A DNA stretch of 64,000 nucleotides from Sphingomonas populi (GTDB taxonomy: Bacteria; Pseudomonadota; Alphaproteobacteria; Sphingomonadales; Sphingomonadaceae): assembly GCF_004208535.1 (NCBI RefSeq), contig NZ_SGIS01000020.1, forward strand, positions 1-64,000, read 5' to 3'. The first letter of the stretch is position 1; each line of letters starts with the position of its first letter. This document shows, piece by piece, positions 1 to 8,210 of the stretch. The position numbers were made by a program, and so were the translations under genes. Under the pieces are notes generated by a model, which did no database searches, was not told where the DNA came from, and worked only from the letters and a program-made list of their open reading frames with translations.

Positions 1-602
1 GCCTCTACATGCACCCGCCGGCCCATGCCCTGGTGCTGTCGATCGACGAGAAGTCCCAGATTCAGGCGCTCGATCGCACCCAGCCGGGCCTGCCGCTCAA
101 GCCCGGCAAGTGCGGCACCATGACCCATGATTACAAGCGCCATGGCACCACGACCCTGTTCGCCGCCCTCAACGTCCTTAACGGCGCGGTGATCGGCCGC
201 TGCATGCAACAGCACCGCCATCAGGAGTTCATCCGTTTCCTCAACACCATTGAGCGCGAAGTGCCCGCCGGAAAGGATATCCACGCGATTATGGACAATT
301 ACGGGACCCACAAGCATCCTAAAGTCAAAGCCTGGCTTGTCCGTCACCCGCGATGGACATTTCACTTCACTCCGACCTCAGCCTCCTGGCTCAATGCCGT
401 TGAAGGCTTCTTCTCGATCCTCACCAGACGGCGACTACGGCGCGGTGTATTCTGCGGTATCGTCGACCTGCAGGCCGCCATCAATCGCTACCTCAAGGAA
501 CACAACGCCGACCCAAAGCCCTTCGTCTGGACCAAGTCCGCCGCTCAAATCCTCGACAAGCTCGCCAGACTGCCTGCATCTTCCCTCTGAATCAGTGCAC
601 TA
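1..602 (+). mobile_element. IS630-family insertion sequence, right-hand part (cut by window edge)
   Basis: The stretch carries the 3' part of an IS630-type transposase and ends about 10 bp beyond its stop codon, where the amidohydrolase reading frame on the opposite strand begins. The junction reads CACTAGGG. IS630 elements are known to duplicate a TA target, so the TA in CTAG is the likely insertion point. The left end lies outside the window, so terminal inverted repeats could not be compared. Confidence 0.75.
3..590 (+). CDS. IS630-family transposase, C-terminal part
   Basis: This is a DDE transposase that cuts and rejoins the IS630-type element. The frame is open from the window edge, so the N-terminal helix-turn-helix part lies to the left; the first in-window Met (position 9) is internal. 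Three acidic catalytic positions are visible: Asp in [10 protein letters not shown], Asp in [10 protein letters not shown] and Glu in [13 protein letters not shown], with spacing usual for the family. The C-terminus ([13 protein letters not shown]) is typical and looks intact. Its stop codon abuts the disrupted amidohydrolase gene. Family assignment is firm; whether the whole element is active cannot be judged. Confidence 0.9.
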   Translation, partial: LYMHPPAHALVLSIDEKSQIQALDRTQPGLPLKPGKCGTMTHDYKRHGTTTLFAALNVLNGAVIGRCMQQHRHQEFIRFLNTIEREVPAGKDIHAIMDNYGTHKHPKVKAWLVRHPRWTFHFTPTSASWLNAVEGFFSILTRRRLRRGVFCGIVDLQAAINRYLKEHNADPKPFVWTKSAAQILDKLARLPASSL

Positions 603-1800
603 GGGTCGCCGAGTGCAACACTTGCAGCGGTGGCATCCCGACATCACGCGCGAGAAACAGCAATTCATCGTCAACCTCCGGCCAATCGTGATCGTATTGA
701 GCAATGCCATCGGTGCCGGTGGAGATGGCAACACCTGTCCGCCATGCTTGCCGGGTCAACCTGGTGACCAGCGCACCAGAGCACCGCTGCATCGGAACCG
801 TCGGATCGACCACACGGGCGGCGTCTGTTCCGACGAAAACGCGCCCGGTTGCATCGAGGATCTGACCGCGTCTTTTCATTTCGCGCAGGAGCGACCCCAC
901 CAAAGGATCGTCGCCTTCCTTGGCAAACAACGTCTCTTTCACCCGCGCATGATCTTCGTACAACGCTGGTATCACGGTGTCGTGCTGGAATCCGAGATAG
1001 CAGACATGGCTGACAACATCGACGCCAGACGCGATCACCTGCGCGGGACTGCTCGGGAACACCACGCCATGTGCCCACACCAGGAGATGTTGGCGATGTG
1101 CCTCATGTGCCAGTTTGGCCACCAGATCAGGGGGTAGGTCGGCATAGATCTTGAGCCCGGTCGCTGACGTGCCACGCGCCAAGGTAATCGCCTCGGGGAT
1201 GTTGGTGTCGCGCGTGATCGCCTGCATCCACGGTGAGCGGCCTGGCGTCATGCCAAGATTGGTTGCGATTATCCTTGGATCTTTGAAAAAGGATGGCCCG
1301 GCCACGAACGCGGCGTAGTAGATATCGGGCGCGGCGATCTCCCCCGCCAGCGCCTCGCGGGTGAGTTCGGCGACAGGACGTAGATCGTCCGCCATGTCGC
1401 GCACGGCCGTCACGCCGCCGTACAGGTCGCGCCGCAATACCGCCCTCGCCTGCTGATTGTTCGGCGGCGTTTCGAGATGGACATGGCTGTCTATCAGACC
1501 GGGGATGATAAACCGGTTCGACACGTCGATGCTATGTGCAGCTGCCGCAGCGGGGATCGTGCCATGCGGCGCAATTGCCACGATCCGCTGGCCGCGCACC
1601 AAAATGTCCTGATGCGGACGCGGCGGTGCGCCGGTTCCGTCGATTACGGTTGCATCGCTATAAAGCATATCCTGCGTGGTGGCTGGGGGCGCCGCCAACG
1701 CCGAAGCCGCCGTGAAGAGACCAGATCCAAAGAGCAGGCAGCCAGCCGCGATGCTCCACATCCCGATCTTCTTCTCGTATCTGCGCGTTCGCATCTTCAT
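592..1800 (-). pseudogene. Exported metal-dependent amidohydrolase, 3' end cut off by IS630
   Basis: Imidazolonepropionase/prolidase-like amidohydrolase with an N-terminal signal peptide. The metal site is present: HVH in GLIDSHVHLE, the Lys in GLKIYADLP (carboxylated in relatives), His in VWAHGV, His in VVSHVC and Asp in STGTDG. The protein stops right after LHSATLV, where relatives continue for roughly 40-60 residues to finish the barrel and the second metal-independent domain, and the stop codon lies at the IS630 junction. I start it at the Met beginning MKMRTRRYEKK because a signal peptide follows directly; a longer frame opens at 1890. The enzyme is probably inactive or unstable. Confidence 0.8.
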
Positions 1801-1944
1801 CGTAAGGTTCCATGCAAGATTGGCGCGTCGCTCGGACGCGTGAATCGGTGGTCTATCTCCGCTGCTCAACGTTGGGCAGAATAAGGGCACGGAGGGCTGA
1901 GGTGCTATCTAGACGCGTGTTGCATCGCATAACCGGCGCTAAAC

Positions 1945-2187
1945 TCATGGGGCTTGCTTCCGACGATATCGGCCTGGCGACTGCCCCATGATCTTTCGGA
2001 ACGCAGCGATAAACGCCGGTGCGCTTTCATAGCCGATGGCGAATGCCACATCCTGGATTGACCCGCCATCGGCGAGCATCGCCAGAGACTGATAAATGCG
2101 AACGTGCTGGCGGAACTGGCGGAAGGTGAGGGATTCGTACTCCCCTTTTCGCGGCCTAGCAAATCCGCCGTTTTTATGCTCTAACAT
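1945..2187 (-). pseudogene. AraC-family regulator fragment, DNA-binding half only
   Basis: The 80-residue frame matches the C-terminal half of an AraC/XylS double helix-turn-helix domain: SIQDVAFAIGYESAPAFIAA followed by FRKIMGQSPGRYR. The N-terminal sensor domain and most of the first HTH are missing. The 5' side runs into the presumed left boundary of the island about 90 bp away, which suggests that insertion or deletion at that junction removed the rest. It may still be translated, but it is too short to be a full regulator. Confidence 0.7.
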
Positions 2188-2272
2188 CCTTGTAAAACAA
2201 CGGCTTTTCTAAGTCCAATTGGATTATTTGGATCGTAGCGGTTCGGAGCGGATCGCACCGATCCGCGAATCA

Positions 2273-2293
2273 AACCCGGACGGAAACCCGGAC
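2273..2293 (+). repeat. 21-bp direct repeat, left copy
   Basis: This AACCCGGACGGAAACCCGGAC sequence matches 39251-39271 in the same orientation at 20 of 21 positions. A third, shorter variant lies at 2328-2348. It sits 11 bp outside the tRNA-end-like sequence and in front of the integrase. Such paired repeats next to an integrase are typical of integrase arm sites or element ends. Confidence 0.6.
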
Positions 2294-2303
2294 TGAGCCT
2301 GTC

Positions 2304-2329
2304 GGCGGAGGGATCGGGATTCGAACAAG
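2304..2329 (-). other. attL-like sequence, tRNA 3'-end remnant
   Basis: On the minus strand this reads like the T-loop-to-acceptor end of a tRNA gene (TTCGAATCCC... CTCCGCC). It shares 21 of 26 positions with 39317-39342, including the 14-bp core GGGATTCGAACAAG. No pairing 5' half of the T stem follows, so it is not a tRNA gene. Integrases of this family commonly recombine at tRNA 3' ends. Confidence 0.5.
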
Positions 2330-2379
2330 ACCCGGACGGACCCGGACTGAAGCCGATGGAAGGACGACGGAGGATTCGA

Positions 2380-3687
2380 ATGTCTCGCGCAATGCACAAG
2401 CTGAGCGCCCGTCGCGCGGAAACGATCAAGGCGCCGGGCTGGCATGGTGACGGCGGCGGCCTTTGGCTGCGCATTGACAACAGCGGCTCTCGGAAATGGG
2501 TATTCGCCTGGGAACGATCCAAACGTCGCCGAGAGATGGGGCTGGGCGCCGCCTCCGAGATAACACTTGCGACGGCCCGCGAACTAGCTTCCGAGGCTCG
2601 TGCGTTGTTGGCACAGGGGCTAGATCCCATCGAAGAGCGTCGCGCGAAAGACCTCGATCGGGAAGCTCCCGCAGCCACCGACGATGTCGTAGACGATGTT
2701 CCCGGCGTTCCGACCTTCGGCCAGTTCTCCGATACATACATTGATGCCCACGAGGACGGTTGGAAGAATCCCAAGCATCGGCAGCAGTGGCGCAATACGA
2801 TCAAGACGCATGCCAAGTCGCTGCTGAACAAGCCGGTCGATACGATCACATCGGACGACGTCGTCGCCGTCCTTCGTCCAATCTGGCGCAAGGTTCCGGA
2901 GACGGCCGGTCGCCTGCGAGGCAGGATCGAGAACATCCTCGATGCGGCGAAGGCGTCCAAGCATATCGTCAGCCCTTGGGAGAACCCTGCGCGGTGGCGC
3001 GGCAATCTGATGCATCTCCTGCCTCGCCGGCCGAAAAAATCCCAGGTGAAGCATCACGCGGCCATGCCCTATGATGATCTTCCGGACTTCATGAGACAGC
3101 TGCAACGACGCCCCGCGACTGCTGCGCGGGCACTCGAACTCACGATCTTGTGCGCGACCCGGACCAACGAAACGCTGAAAATGACCTGGTCGGAACTCGA
3201 TCTCGAACTGGCTGTGTGGACCGTGCCCGGCGATCGGATGAAGATGGGCATCGAGCATCGCGTGCCCTTGCCCAGCAAAGCCGTCGAGCTGCTCAAGGCA
3301 CAGGCCAAAACCTCAAATCAGGCACCCGATGCCTATGTCTTCCAGGGCCAGAAGCCGGGTAAGCCCTTATCGCAAATGGCGATGACGATGGTCCTTCGAC
3401 GGATGAACCTCGGACATTTCACCGTCCACGGCATGCGGAGCTGCTTCCGCGACTATATGGGCGACATGACCGATCATCCAGAGTCGCTCGTCGAGCAGGC
3501 GCTGGCCCACCAGATCGGCGACGAGACCACCCGGGCATATCGCCGTGGCGACGCGTTCATCAAGCGGCGCTCGCTCATGCAGGAATGGCAGGACTTCCTG
3601 CTGCCGGCCCAGAAGCTCAATGCCCGCGCGAAGCGCAACAATGCTGGCCGCGCAGACACTGAGATCGCGACGCTCCAAGCCGCCTGA
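2380..3687 (+). CDS. int: Tyrosine-type site-specific integrase (P4/DUF4102 type)
   Basis: Catalyses integration and excision of the island by tyrosine recombination. The N-terminus (KLSARRAETIKAPGWHGDGG) is the DUF4102 arm-binding domain. The C-terminal catalytic domain shows Arg in CATRTNETL, HxxR in TVHGMRSCFRDY, a later His in ALAHQIGD and the nucleophile Tyr in TRAYRRGDAF. I chose ATG 2380 because GGAGG lies six bases upstream; the frame extends to 2356 without a ribosome site. The length of about 435 residues is full for the family and no catalytic residue is missing, so it may still be active. It lies 50 bp inside the left att-like sequence. Confidence 0.93.
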   Translation: MSRAMHKLSARRAETIKAPGWHGDGGGLWLRIDNSGSRKWVFAWERSKRRREMGLGAASEITLATARELASEARALLAQGLDPIEERRAKDLDREAPAATDDVVDDVPGVPTFGQFSDTYIDAHEDGWKNPKHRQQWRNTIKTHAKSLLNKPVDTITSDDVVAVLRPIWRKVPETAGRLRGRIENILDAAKASKHIVSPWENPARWRGNLMHLLPRRPKKSQVKHHAAMPYDDLPDFMRQLQRRPATAARALELTILCATRTNETLKMTWSELDLELAVWTVPGDRMKMGIEHRVPLPSKAVELLKAQAKTSNQAPDAYVFQGQKPGKPLSQMAMTMVLRRMNLGHFTVHGMRSCFRDYMGDMTDHPESLVEQALAHQIGDETTRAYRRGDAFIKRRSLMQEWQDFLLPAQKLNARAKRNNAGRADTEIATLQAA

Positions 3688-3694
3688 TCGACAA

Positions 3695-3910
3695 TCATTT
3701 TGCCCGGGAATCGTGAACGACGCCCGCGATCCAGGCATCGACCTCGCGCTCGCTCCAGCGTGCCGCAGCGGCGGTGATCTTGCATGGCTTCGGGAAGCGC
3801 CCCTCTCCGATCATGGCGTAGATCATGGTCTTGCCCAAACCTACGCGATGGCGAACCTCAGCCAGCCTGAGCAACCTCTCCGGCTGCGCTGCGTCGGGCT
3901 CGGCGGTCAT
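3695..3910 (-). CDS. alpA: AlpA-family excisionase/regulator
   Basis: Small MerR-like helix-turn-helix protein of 71 residues: LLRLAEVRHRVGLGKTMIYA, then GEGRFPKPCKI and a closing WSEREVDAWI. AlpA proteins activate integrase expression or act as directionality factors for excision. It is convergent with int and overlaps the following DUF2274 start by 4 bp (the ATG of alpA lies in the 3' end of the upstream gene), so the two are co-transcribed. Confidence 0.88.
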   Translation of the reverse strand: MTAEPDAAQPERLLRLAEVRHRVGLGKTMIYAMIGEGRFPKPCKITAAAARWSEREVDAWIAGVVHDSRAK

Positions 3911-4137
3911 TTGCGCCGCTCCGTGAGCCCTTCACGCGCCTTTGCGAAACCGCGATCGCTCGCAAGGAAGGCGGCAAGCATATGCGGGACCAGATCGGCA
4001 ATCGCCTGATCGTCACCATAAGCCTGCTGGTAGATCGCTGCATAATCCGCCAAGGCCAGATGAAGGTCAGGCGGGATGCTGATGGTCAACTTGACCGGCG
4101 TTCTGTCGGGCAGGCGATTGAGCTTGAGATCTACCAT
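3907..4137 (-). CDS. DUF2274 family protein of the trb-int module
   Basis: A 76-residue protein that starts MVDLKLNRLPDRTPVKLTIS and then has a helical stretch (PPDLHLALADYAAIYQQAYG). In trb-type integrative elements this gene regularly sits between trbI and alpA, as here: it begins 10 bp after trbI ends and overlaps alpA by 4 bp. The N-terminal strand followed by helices resembles ribbon-helix-helix regulators, but no function is established to my knowledge. Confidence 0.8.
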   Translation of the reverse strand: MVDLKLNRLPDRTPVKLTISIPPDLHLALADYAAIYQQAYGDDQAIADLVPHMLAAFLASDRGFAKAREGLTERRK

Positions 4138-4146
4138 ATCGGGCTC

Positions 4147-4509
4147 CTATTCCGTCCAGGGTGCCAGGATGAGATCGCGATGCACGACCAGCCTGACCGG
4201 GGCGCCGGGGCGGATCGTGATCGTCGGCTGGATTTGCAGGTTGCGGGACGTGATCTGGTCACCGGCGCGCGACACATTCTGCTGCGTGGATTCGCGGATC
4301 GCCTGGACGAGATCGCTCTCCCCTCCGAACGTCACGTTCGCGCCCACGCCCAACAAGGTCGAGATCGCGACGCCCTTCAGCAGCGTCCAGGTGTGGAAAT
4401 CGACTTGAGACATGCGCCGACGCCTTTGGCCGCAAGCGGCTTGGACATGCGCGTCGGCCACCCGGCCGCGTCGATGGCGGGTCAAACTTTCCTCAAGCGA
4501 GGTTCTCAA
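4147..4509 (-). pseudogene. trbI: TrbI conjugal transfer protein, C-terminal remnant
   Basis: TrbI/VirB10 spans the periplasm in the type IV secretion channel. Only the last ~85 residues match: VDFHTWTLLKGVAISTLLGV, then SDLVQAIRESTQQNVSRAGD and IQPTITIRPGAPVRLVVHRD. The first ~35 codons of the frame are Arg-rich and unlike TrbI, so the homology starts near 4404 and the join marks a deletion that removed the rest of the trb genes. It cannot make a working channel. Its value is diagnostic: it shows that the island derives from a conjugative element. Confidence 0.88.
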
Positions 4510-4641
4510 GCCTCGGCGCCGCCCTCGCGACGCGTCGGCAGACTAACAGCCTGATTCGGAGAAGCAATACCAGCGGAGATCGGTTGCACATAGCGAAGCG
4601 GCCAGTTCGGAAGACCAAGCCACCGCCAAGGCCGACCGGAC

Positions 4642-4661
4642 GCCTATACCTAGGTATTGGG
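4642..4661. promoter_or_regulatory. Island palindrome site A
   Basis: GCCTATAC-CTAG-GTATTGGG, a member of the CCCCATAC-N4-GTATGGGG family. It lies 113 bp upstream of the stand-alone receiver gene and is the only recognisable element in the 264-bp gap between the trbI remnant and that gene. Confidence 0.5.
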
Positions 4662-4773
4662 TAGCGTTTCTCCGCTCGCTAAGCGCGGCGAATATCGTCA
4701 TGGAAGAGGGAGAGCCGTGCCGCGCGGAGAGCGTTTGATGCCATCTTCGTCACGTATGTCGACCTGAACGGAT

Positions 4774-5178
4774 ATGGGACGCGGAGGAATGGACTGTGCA
4801 GCCGATACCAGCCCGCCCGCCAAGAAGACCGTGATCGGAATTGTCGAAGACGACGAGGACGTGCGGGTCGCATTGGAGGCATTAGTCGCAAGCATCGGGT
4901 TCACGTCCGAGATGTTTGAGACGGCGGGTGCCTTGCTTGCATCAGGCCGACTTAATGAACTCGACTGTGTCGTGACCGACCTGCAGATGCCCGGGATGAA
5001 CGGTCTCTCCCTTGCACGTCATATCCAGCGCACCCGGCCGCTCCCCGTCATCCTTATTACCGCATTCCCAGCGATTGGCCTGGACAAGCAGGCAGCGGCA
5101 GCCGGAGTGCGGTGCCTTCTCAGAAAGCCGTTCGACCCTTTGGCGCTGATTGATGAACTGGAATCGATCGCTGGCTGA
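4774..5178 (+). CDS. Single-domain response regulator (receiver only)
   Basis: A CheY-like receiver of 134 residues without an output domain. The acidic pocket is EDDED, the phosphoacceptor is Asp69 in CVVTDLQMPGMNG, the switch Thr is in LITAFP and the conserved Lys in LRKPF. Stand-alone receivers act as phosphate shuttles or sinks, or by protein contact. It precedes a histidine kinase whose ribosome site begins about 210 bp later, so the pair probably works together. Start is uncertain: ATG 4774 or ATG 4789; the GGAGG at 4783 is too close to the second. A palindrome of the island family lies upstream. Confidence 0.88.
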   Translation: MGRGGMDCAADTSPPAKKTVIGIVEDDEDVRVALEALVASIGFTSEMFETAGALLASGRLNELDCVVTDLQMPGMNGLSLARHIQRTRPLPVILITAFPAIGLDKQAAAAGVRCLLRKPFDPLALIDELESIAG

Positions 5179-5292
5179 CGGTTGTTATTGAACCTTGCTT
5201 GCCGGGCCGTCGGGCACTGGCGAGGCGGGCTGACCTCAATCTGCTCTTCTTTCTCTTTGAATTGGGCGAGATCGACGCTGCCGATAACGCTG

Positions 5293-5312
5293 ACCCATAC
5301 CCAGGTTGGATA
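5293..5312. promoter_or_regulatory. Island palindrome site B (degenerate right half)
   Basis: ACCCATAC-CCAG-GTTGGATA. The left half is a near-perfect match to the island palindrome and the AC-N4-GT core is kept, while the right half has drifted. It is 92 bp upstream of the kinase start at 5404. Confidence 0.35.
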
Positions 5313-5403
5313 TGGCACCGGCCACCTTTCTGTCATGCTGACACGACCGGTGAGTGGCCAGGTCAATTGCCACACGGCGTTGCTGATGGTCAGGGAGGGA
5401 AGA

Positions 5404-7035
5404 ATGTCGCAGCCAAAGCGGGCGATACAACCGAACCACGAAGACTTCGATTGGCTCGAGAGTTCCCTGCCTCGGATCTTCTGGATTGCCGGTGCGGACG
5501 GGAAGATGCGTTTCCTGAGCAAGGGATTTACCGATCTGACCGGGCTGGACGCCAGCCAAGTGATCAATGGCGACCGCTGGAAAGATGTCGTGTACCCCGA
5601 AGATCTGGGATCGCTCGAAGCGCTATGGCGCAATGCGCGCGCTGGTGCCTGCGAGTCCCGCAGCTATTTTAGAATGCGGCTCCGGACCGGTGATCATCGG
5701 TGGATGCACTCGATCGGTCGCCCCGTCTTTTCGACGCACAGCGGGTCGATCACCCACTGGGTCGGCGGCCTCGTCGATGTGGATAACGAGTTTCGCGCCC
5801 ATCGTTCGATCGCTCAGATGAATCGCGATCTCAACCTGAAGATCGACGACGAAGCCGATCCGATGATGCGCCAGCGATGGCGCTTCCGCTCCCTGTTCCA
5901 CGACCGCCGTATCGGCGTGATCGAGATCGACGCAGCAGGCGTCAAAACCGAGTTGGAGGCCCTGCGGCGCGCGGGGTTGCAGGGGTTGTCGCAACTGCTC
6001 GCCTCAAATCCGGGAGCTGTCGATGACCTGTTTGCCCGTGCCAGAACGATAGAGGTAAACCGAACGCTGGCACGCATGCTCGGGTTCGAGGATGCCGACG
6101 CCTGCCTGCTTGGACATCGGGAATTGTTCAGGCGGCTCGGATCGAAAAATCCTCTCCGACTGGTAGTTCAGGCGATGTTTACGGGGGAAGACACGCTTGA
6201 TGGCGTCACCGATCTGACGATGGCGGATGGCCAGGAGGTGACGGTCGCATACGCGATCAACATTTCCGAGGATTTGACCTGCTACGCGACGTTCGTCGAT
6301 ATCACCGCGCAACAGAGATCGACCGAGCTTCGGCTCGCCGTTCAATCAGAACTCGCTCAGGCCAGCCGGTCAGCCACGATAGGGGCGCTTTCAATTTGCT
6401 TCGCGCATGAGCTTGATCAGCCTCTCACGTCGATGAGGCTCGAATTGCAGGCGCTGGAGCACACGCTCTCAAGCCTCGGCCATCCATCGGGCGCCGTCGG
6501 CCTGCAACGGGTTGCGCGTCAGTGTGAACGTTTATCCCAGATCATCCACCGAACTCGCGACCGAGTGCTGAGCCATAGGCGCAGCGTCGAATTGATCGAC
6601 CTCGTCACCATCGCCGAAGGGATACCGCTGCTCCTTCAGCGCGAAATCAAGGAGGGCGCGGTGCATTTCGAAGTAGCGCGGCCAAGCAATCCGTGTTTGC
6701 TCGAGGCGGACGCTGCCGAACTTCAGCAGGTACTCGTCAACCTCGTCTTGAACGCCATCGAAGCTGTCCAAAGGATGCCGCCTTGTACGCGCCGGGTGTG
6801 TCTCAAAATCGATCAGGACGATAGCGGAGTTCGCGTGCAGGTCATCGATACAGGCCCGGGAATCCAGGGGAAGGACTTCCCGCAGATCTTCGATCCGTTC
6901 TTCACCACCAAGCAGAGCGGGGTCGGCATGGGCCTACCGATTTGCCGAACGCTCGTCGAGACGATGGGCGGGGATCTACAGGCGCGCAATGTGTCCGGCG
7001 GCGGCTCGATCTTCGAGTTTTGGTTGCCGCGCTGA
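5404..7035 (+). CDS. PAS-domain sensor histidine kinase, paralogue 1 (soluble)
   Basis: A cytoplasmic kinase of 543 residues. Domains: PAS about 20-135 (IFWIAGADGKMRFLSKGF), a variant PAS about 158-290 (SLFHDRRIGVIEID ... VNRTLARMLGF), HisKA with His335 in CFAHELDQPL, and an ATPase domain with N box NLVLNAIEAV, DTGPGI and a GMGLPICR lid. The other two paralogues have HELNQPI or HEVNQPL; Asp replaces Asn here. ATG 5404 follows AGGGAGGG and replaces an upstream frame start at 5182. No membrane segment is seen, so the signal is intracellular. It follows a receiver gene and precedes a second, sensor-less kinase. Architecture resembles FixL/StyS-type kinases, which pair with FixJ-type regulators. 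Confidence 0.9.
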   Translation: MSQPKRAIQPNHEDFDWLESSLPRIFWIAGADGKMRFLSKGFTDLTGLDASQVINGDRWKDVVYPEDLGSLEALWRNARAGACESRSYFRMRLRTGDHRWMHSIGRPVFSTHSGSITHWVGGLVDVDNEFRAHRSIAQMNRDLNLKIDDEADPMMRQRWRFRSLFHDRRIGVIEIDAAGVKTELEALRRAGLQGLSQLLASNPGAVDDLFARARTIEVNRTLARMLGFEDADACLLGHRELFRRLGSKNPLRLVVQAMFTGEDTLDGVTDLTMADGQEVTVAYAINISEDLTCYATFVDITAQQRSTELRLAVQSELAQASRSATIGALSICFAHELDQPLTSMRLELQALEHTLSSLGHPSGAVGLQRVARQCERLSQIIHRTRDRVLSHRRSVELIDLVTIAEGIPLLLQREIKEGAVHFEVARPSNPCLLEADAAELQQVLVNLVLNAIEAVQRMPPCTRRVCLKIDQDDSGVRVQVIDTGPGIQGKDFPQIFDPFFTTKQSGVGMGLPICRTLVETMGGDLQARNVSGGGSIFEFWLPR

Positions 7036-7197
7036 GACGGCGCGCCAACCCGACATTTTCCTGATTTTGTACCGATACCAAAGGAGGCGGGGGGCGGCTG
7101 GCCGATCCCCTGCCTCAGAACAGGTAAGAGCAGACTTCCGTATTGTTTCCTTACGCGCGGGCTCAGACCACAAAGGTATCTGTGGAGGATTGACGCG

Positions 7198-7851
7198 ATG
7201 ATGGTCATAAATGGTGAGGGGCTGACAAGTCGTCTCGCTTCGACGGGCGACGAAAACGCCGTGCAGCGTGAAGCGGATCATCGGATCGCAAATAGCCTCC
7301 AACTGCTGTCGGCGCTTTTATCGTCACAGGGGCGCGAAGTCAGTGATCCGGCAGCCCGGGCTGCACTTGAGATCTCGGTTCAGCGAATTGGTGCCATCGC
7401 AGGCGTACATCGACAGCTGTACAGGTCACATGGCGAAGATGGCATCGATCTGTGTGCCTACCTCATGGATCTTCTCGCGGGGCTGCAGGGCAGTTTCAGC
7501 GGCGAGAATCGTCACATTCACCTTGAGGCTGAACCGGTCATCACGCCGAGTGATTTCGCCGGGATCATCGGAATCATCGTCACGGAACTCGTGATCAACG
7601 CATGCAAACACGCGTACGCCCCGGACCAGCAGGGCGTGATCAAGGTCGTGCTGGCGATCGACACTGCCCGCGGATTCACCCTTGAGGTGCGAGATCGCGG
7701 CTGCGGTCGAGCCGACGCAAGGCAATCGCTTCACGGTCTCGGTTCGCGGATCGTGGACCTGATGTCCCGCAAGCTCGACGCTGATGCGCGCTATGTCGCT
7801 GCCGATGTGGGAACCCTCTTCCTGATGACGGGTGAGCTGCCCTCGACATGA
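7198..7851 (+). CDS. HisKA_2-type histidine kinase without sensor domain
   Basis: A 217-residue protein with only dimerisation/phosphotransfer and ATPase domains. The H box is READHRIANSLQLLSALLSS (His28), and the ATPase domain shows TELVINACKHAY and a short GLGSRIV lid. This is the HisKA_2/HWE-like class seen in alphaproteobacterial general stress signalling. It has no PAS, GAF or membrane part, so it must be controlled by a partner protein or act as a phosphate relay. GGAGG lies 9 bases before the start. The 162-bp gap to the upstream kinase contains a small inverted repeat (CCACA ... TGTGG at the ribosome site) that could modulate translation. Confidence 0.85.
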   Translation: MMVINGEGLTSRLASTGDENAVQREADHRIANSLQLLSALLSSQGREVSDPAARAALEISVQRIGAIAGVHRQLYRSHGEDGIDLCAYLMDLLAGLQGSFSGENRHIHLEAEPVITPSDFAGIIGIIVTELVINACKHAYAPDQQGVIKVVLAIDTARGFTLEVRDRGCGRADARQSLHGLGSRIVDLMSRKLDADARYVAADVGTLFLMTGELPST

Positions 7852-8210
7852 ATCTGGTCAGTCGCAGATGGTGATTGCGATCCTTCCCATCCGATCGTTC
7901 CCGCAGTCGGCTCGACTGTGTCCAGGTTTGCCGGCGACCGAGCAGTCGTTCGCCATGCGCACGGTGACGTCGGCCCGCGCCGGCTCCATGCCGGTCCGGC
8001 GACTGGTCCGCGCGCGGGCATGGCAACGTCTGGCGACACATCTGGTTCTGGAGAAGCTCGCTCTAAAGGTGAGCGAAATCTGGTTGGAGAACGTGTTGAC
8101 GGTTGCTGGCGCGATGCGGCGATACTGAAGCGCGAGCGCAGGCCGACGATGTCGATCTCGTTATTCGGATAAGCCCGGCTTGCCAAAAGGCGGACTATCG
8201 GGTGCTGCCG
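7852..8210. other. Intergenic stretch, no gene recognised
   Basis: This lies between the convergent HisKA_2 kinase and an alpha/beta hydrolase. Open frames here are Arg/Ser-rich and lack ribosome sites. I see no terminator with a T run and no copy of the island palindrome. Confidence 0.5.

Noticed and set aside
2304..2329. A complete tRNA gene at either island end
   Set aside because: Only the T-loop-to-acceptor part is readable; the T stem cannot pair and no anticodon arm follows at either end.
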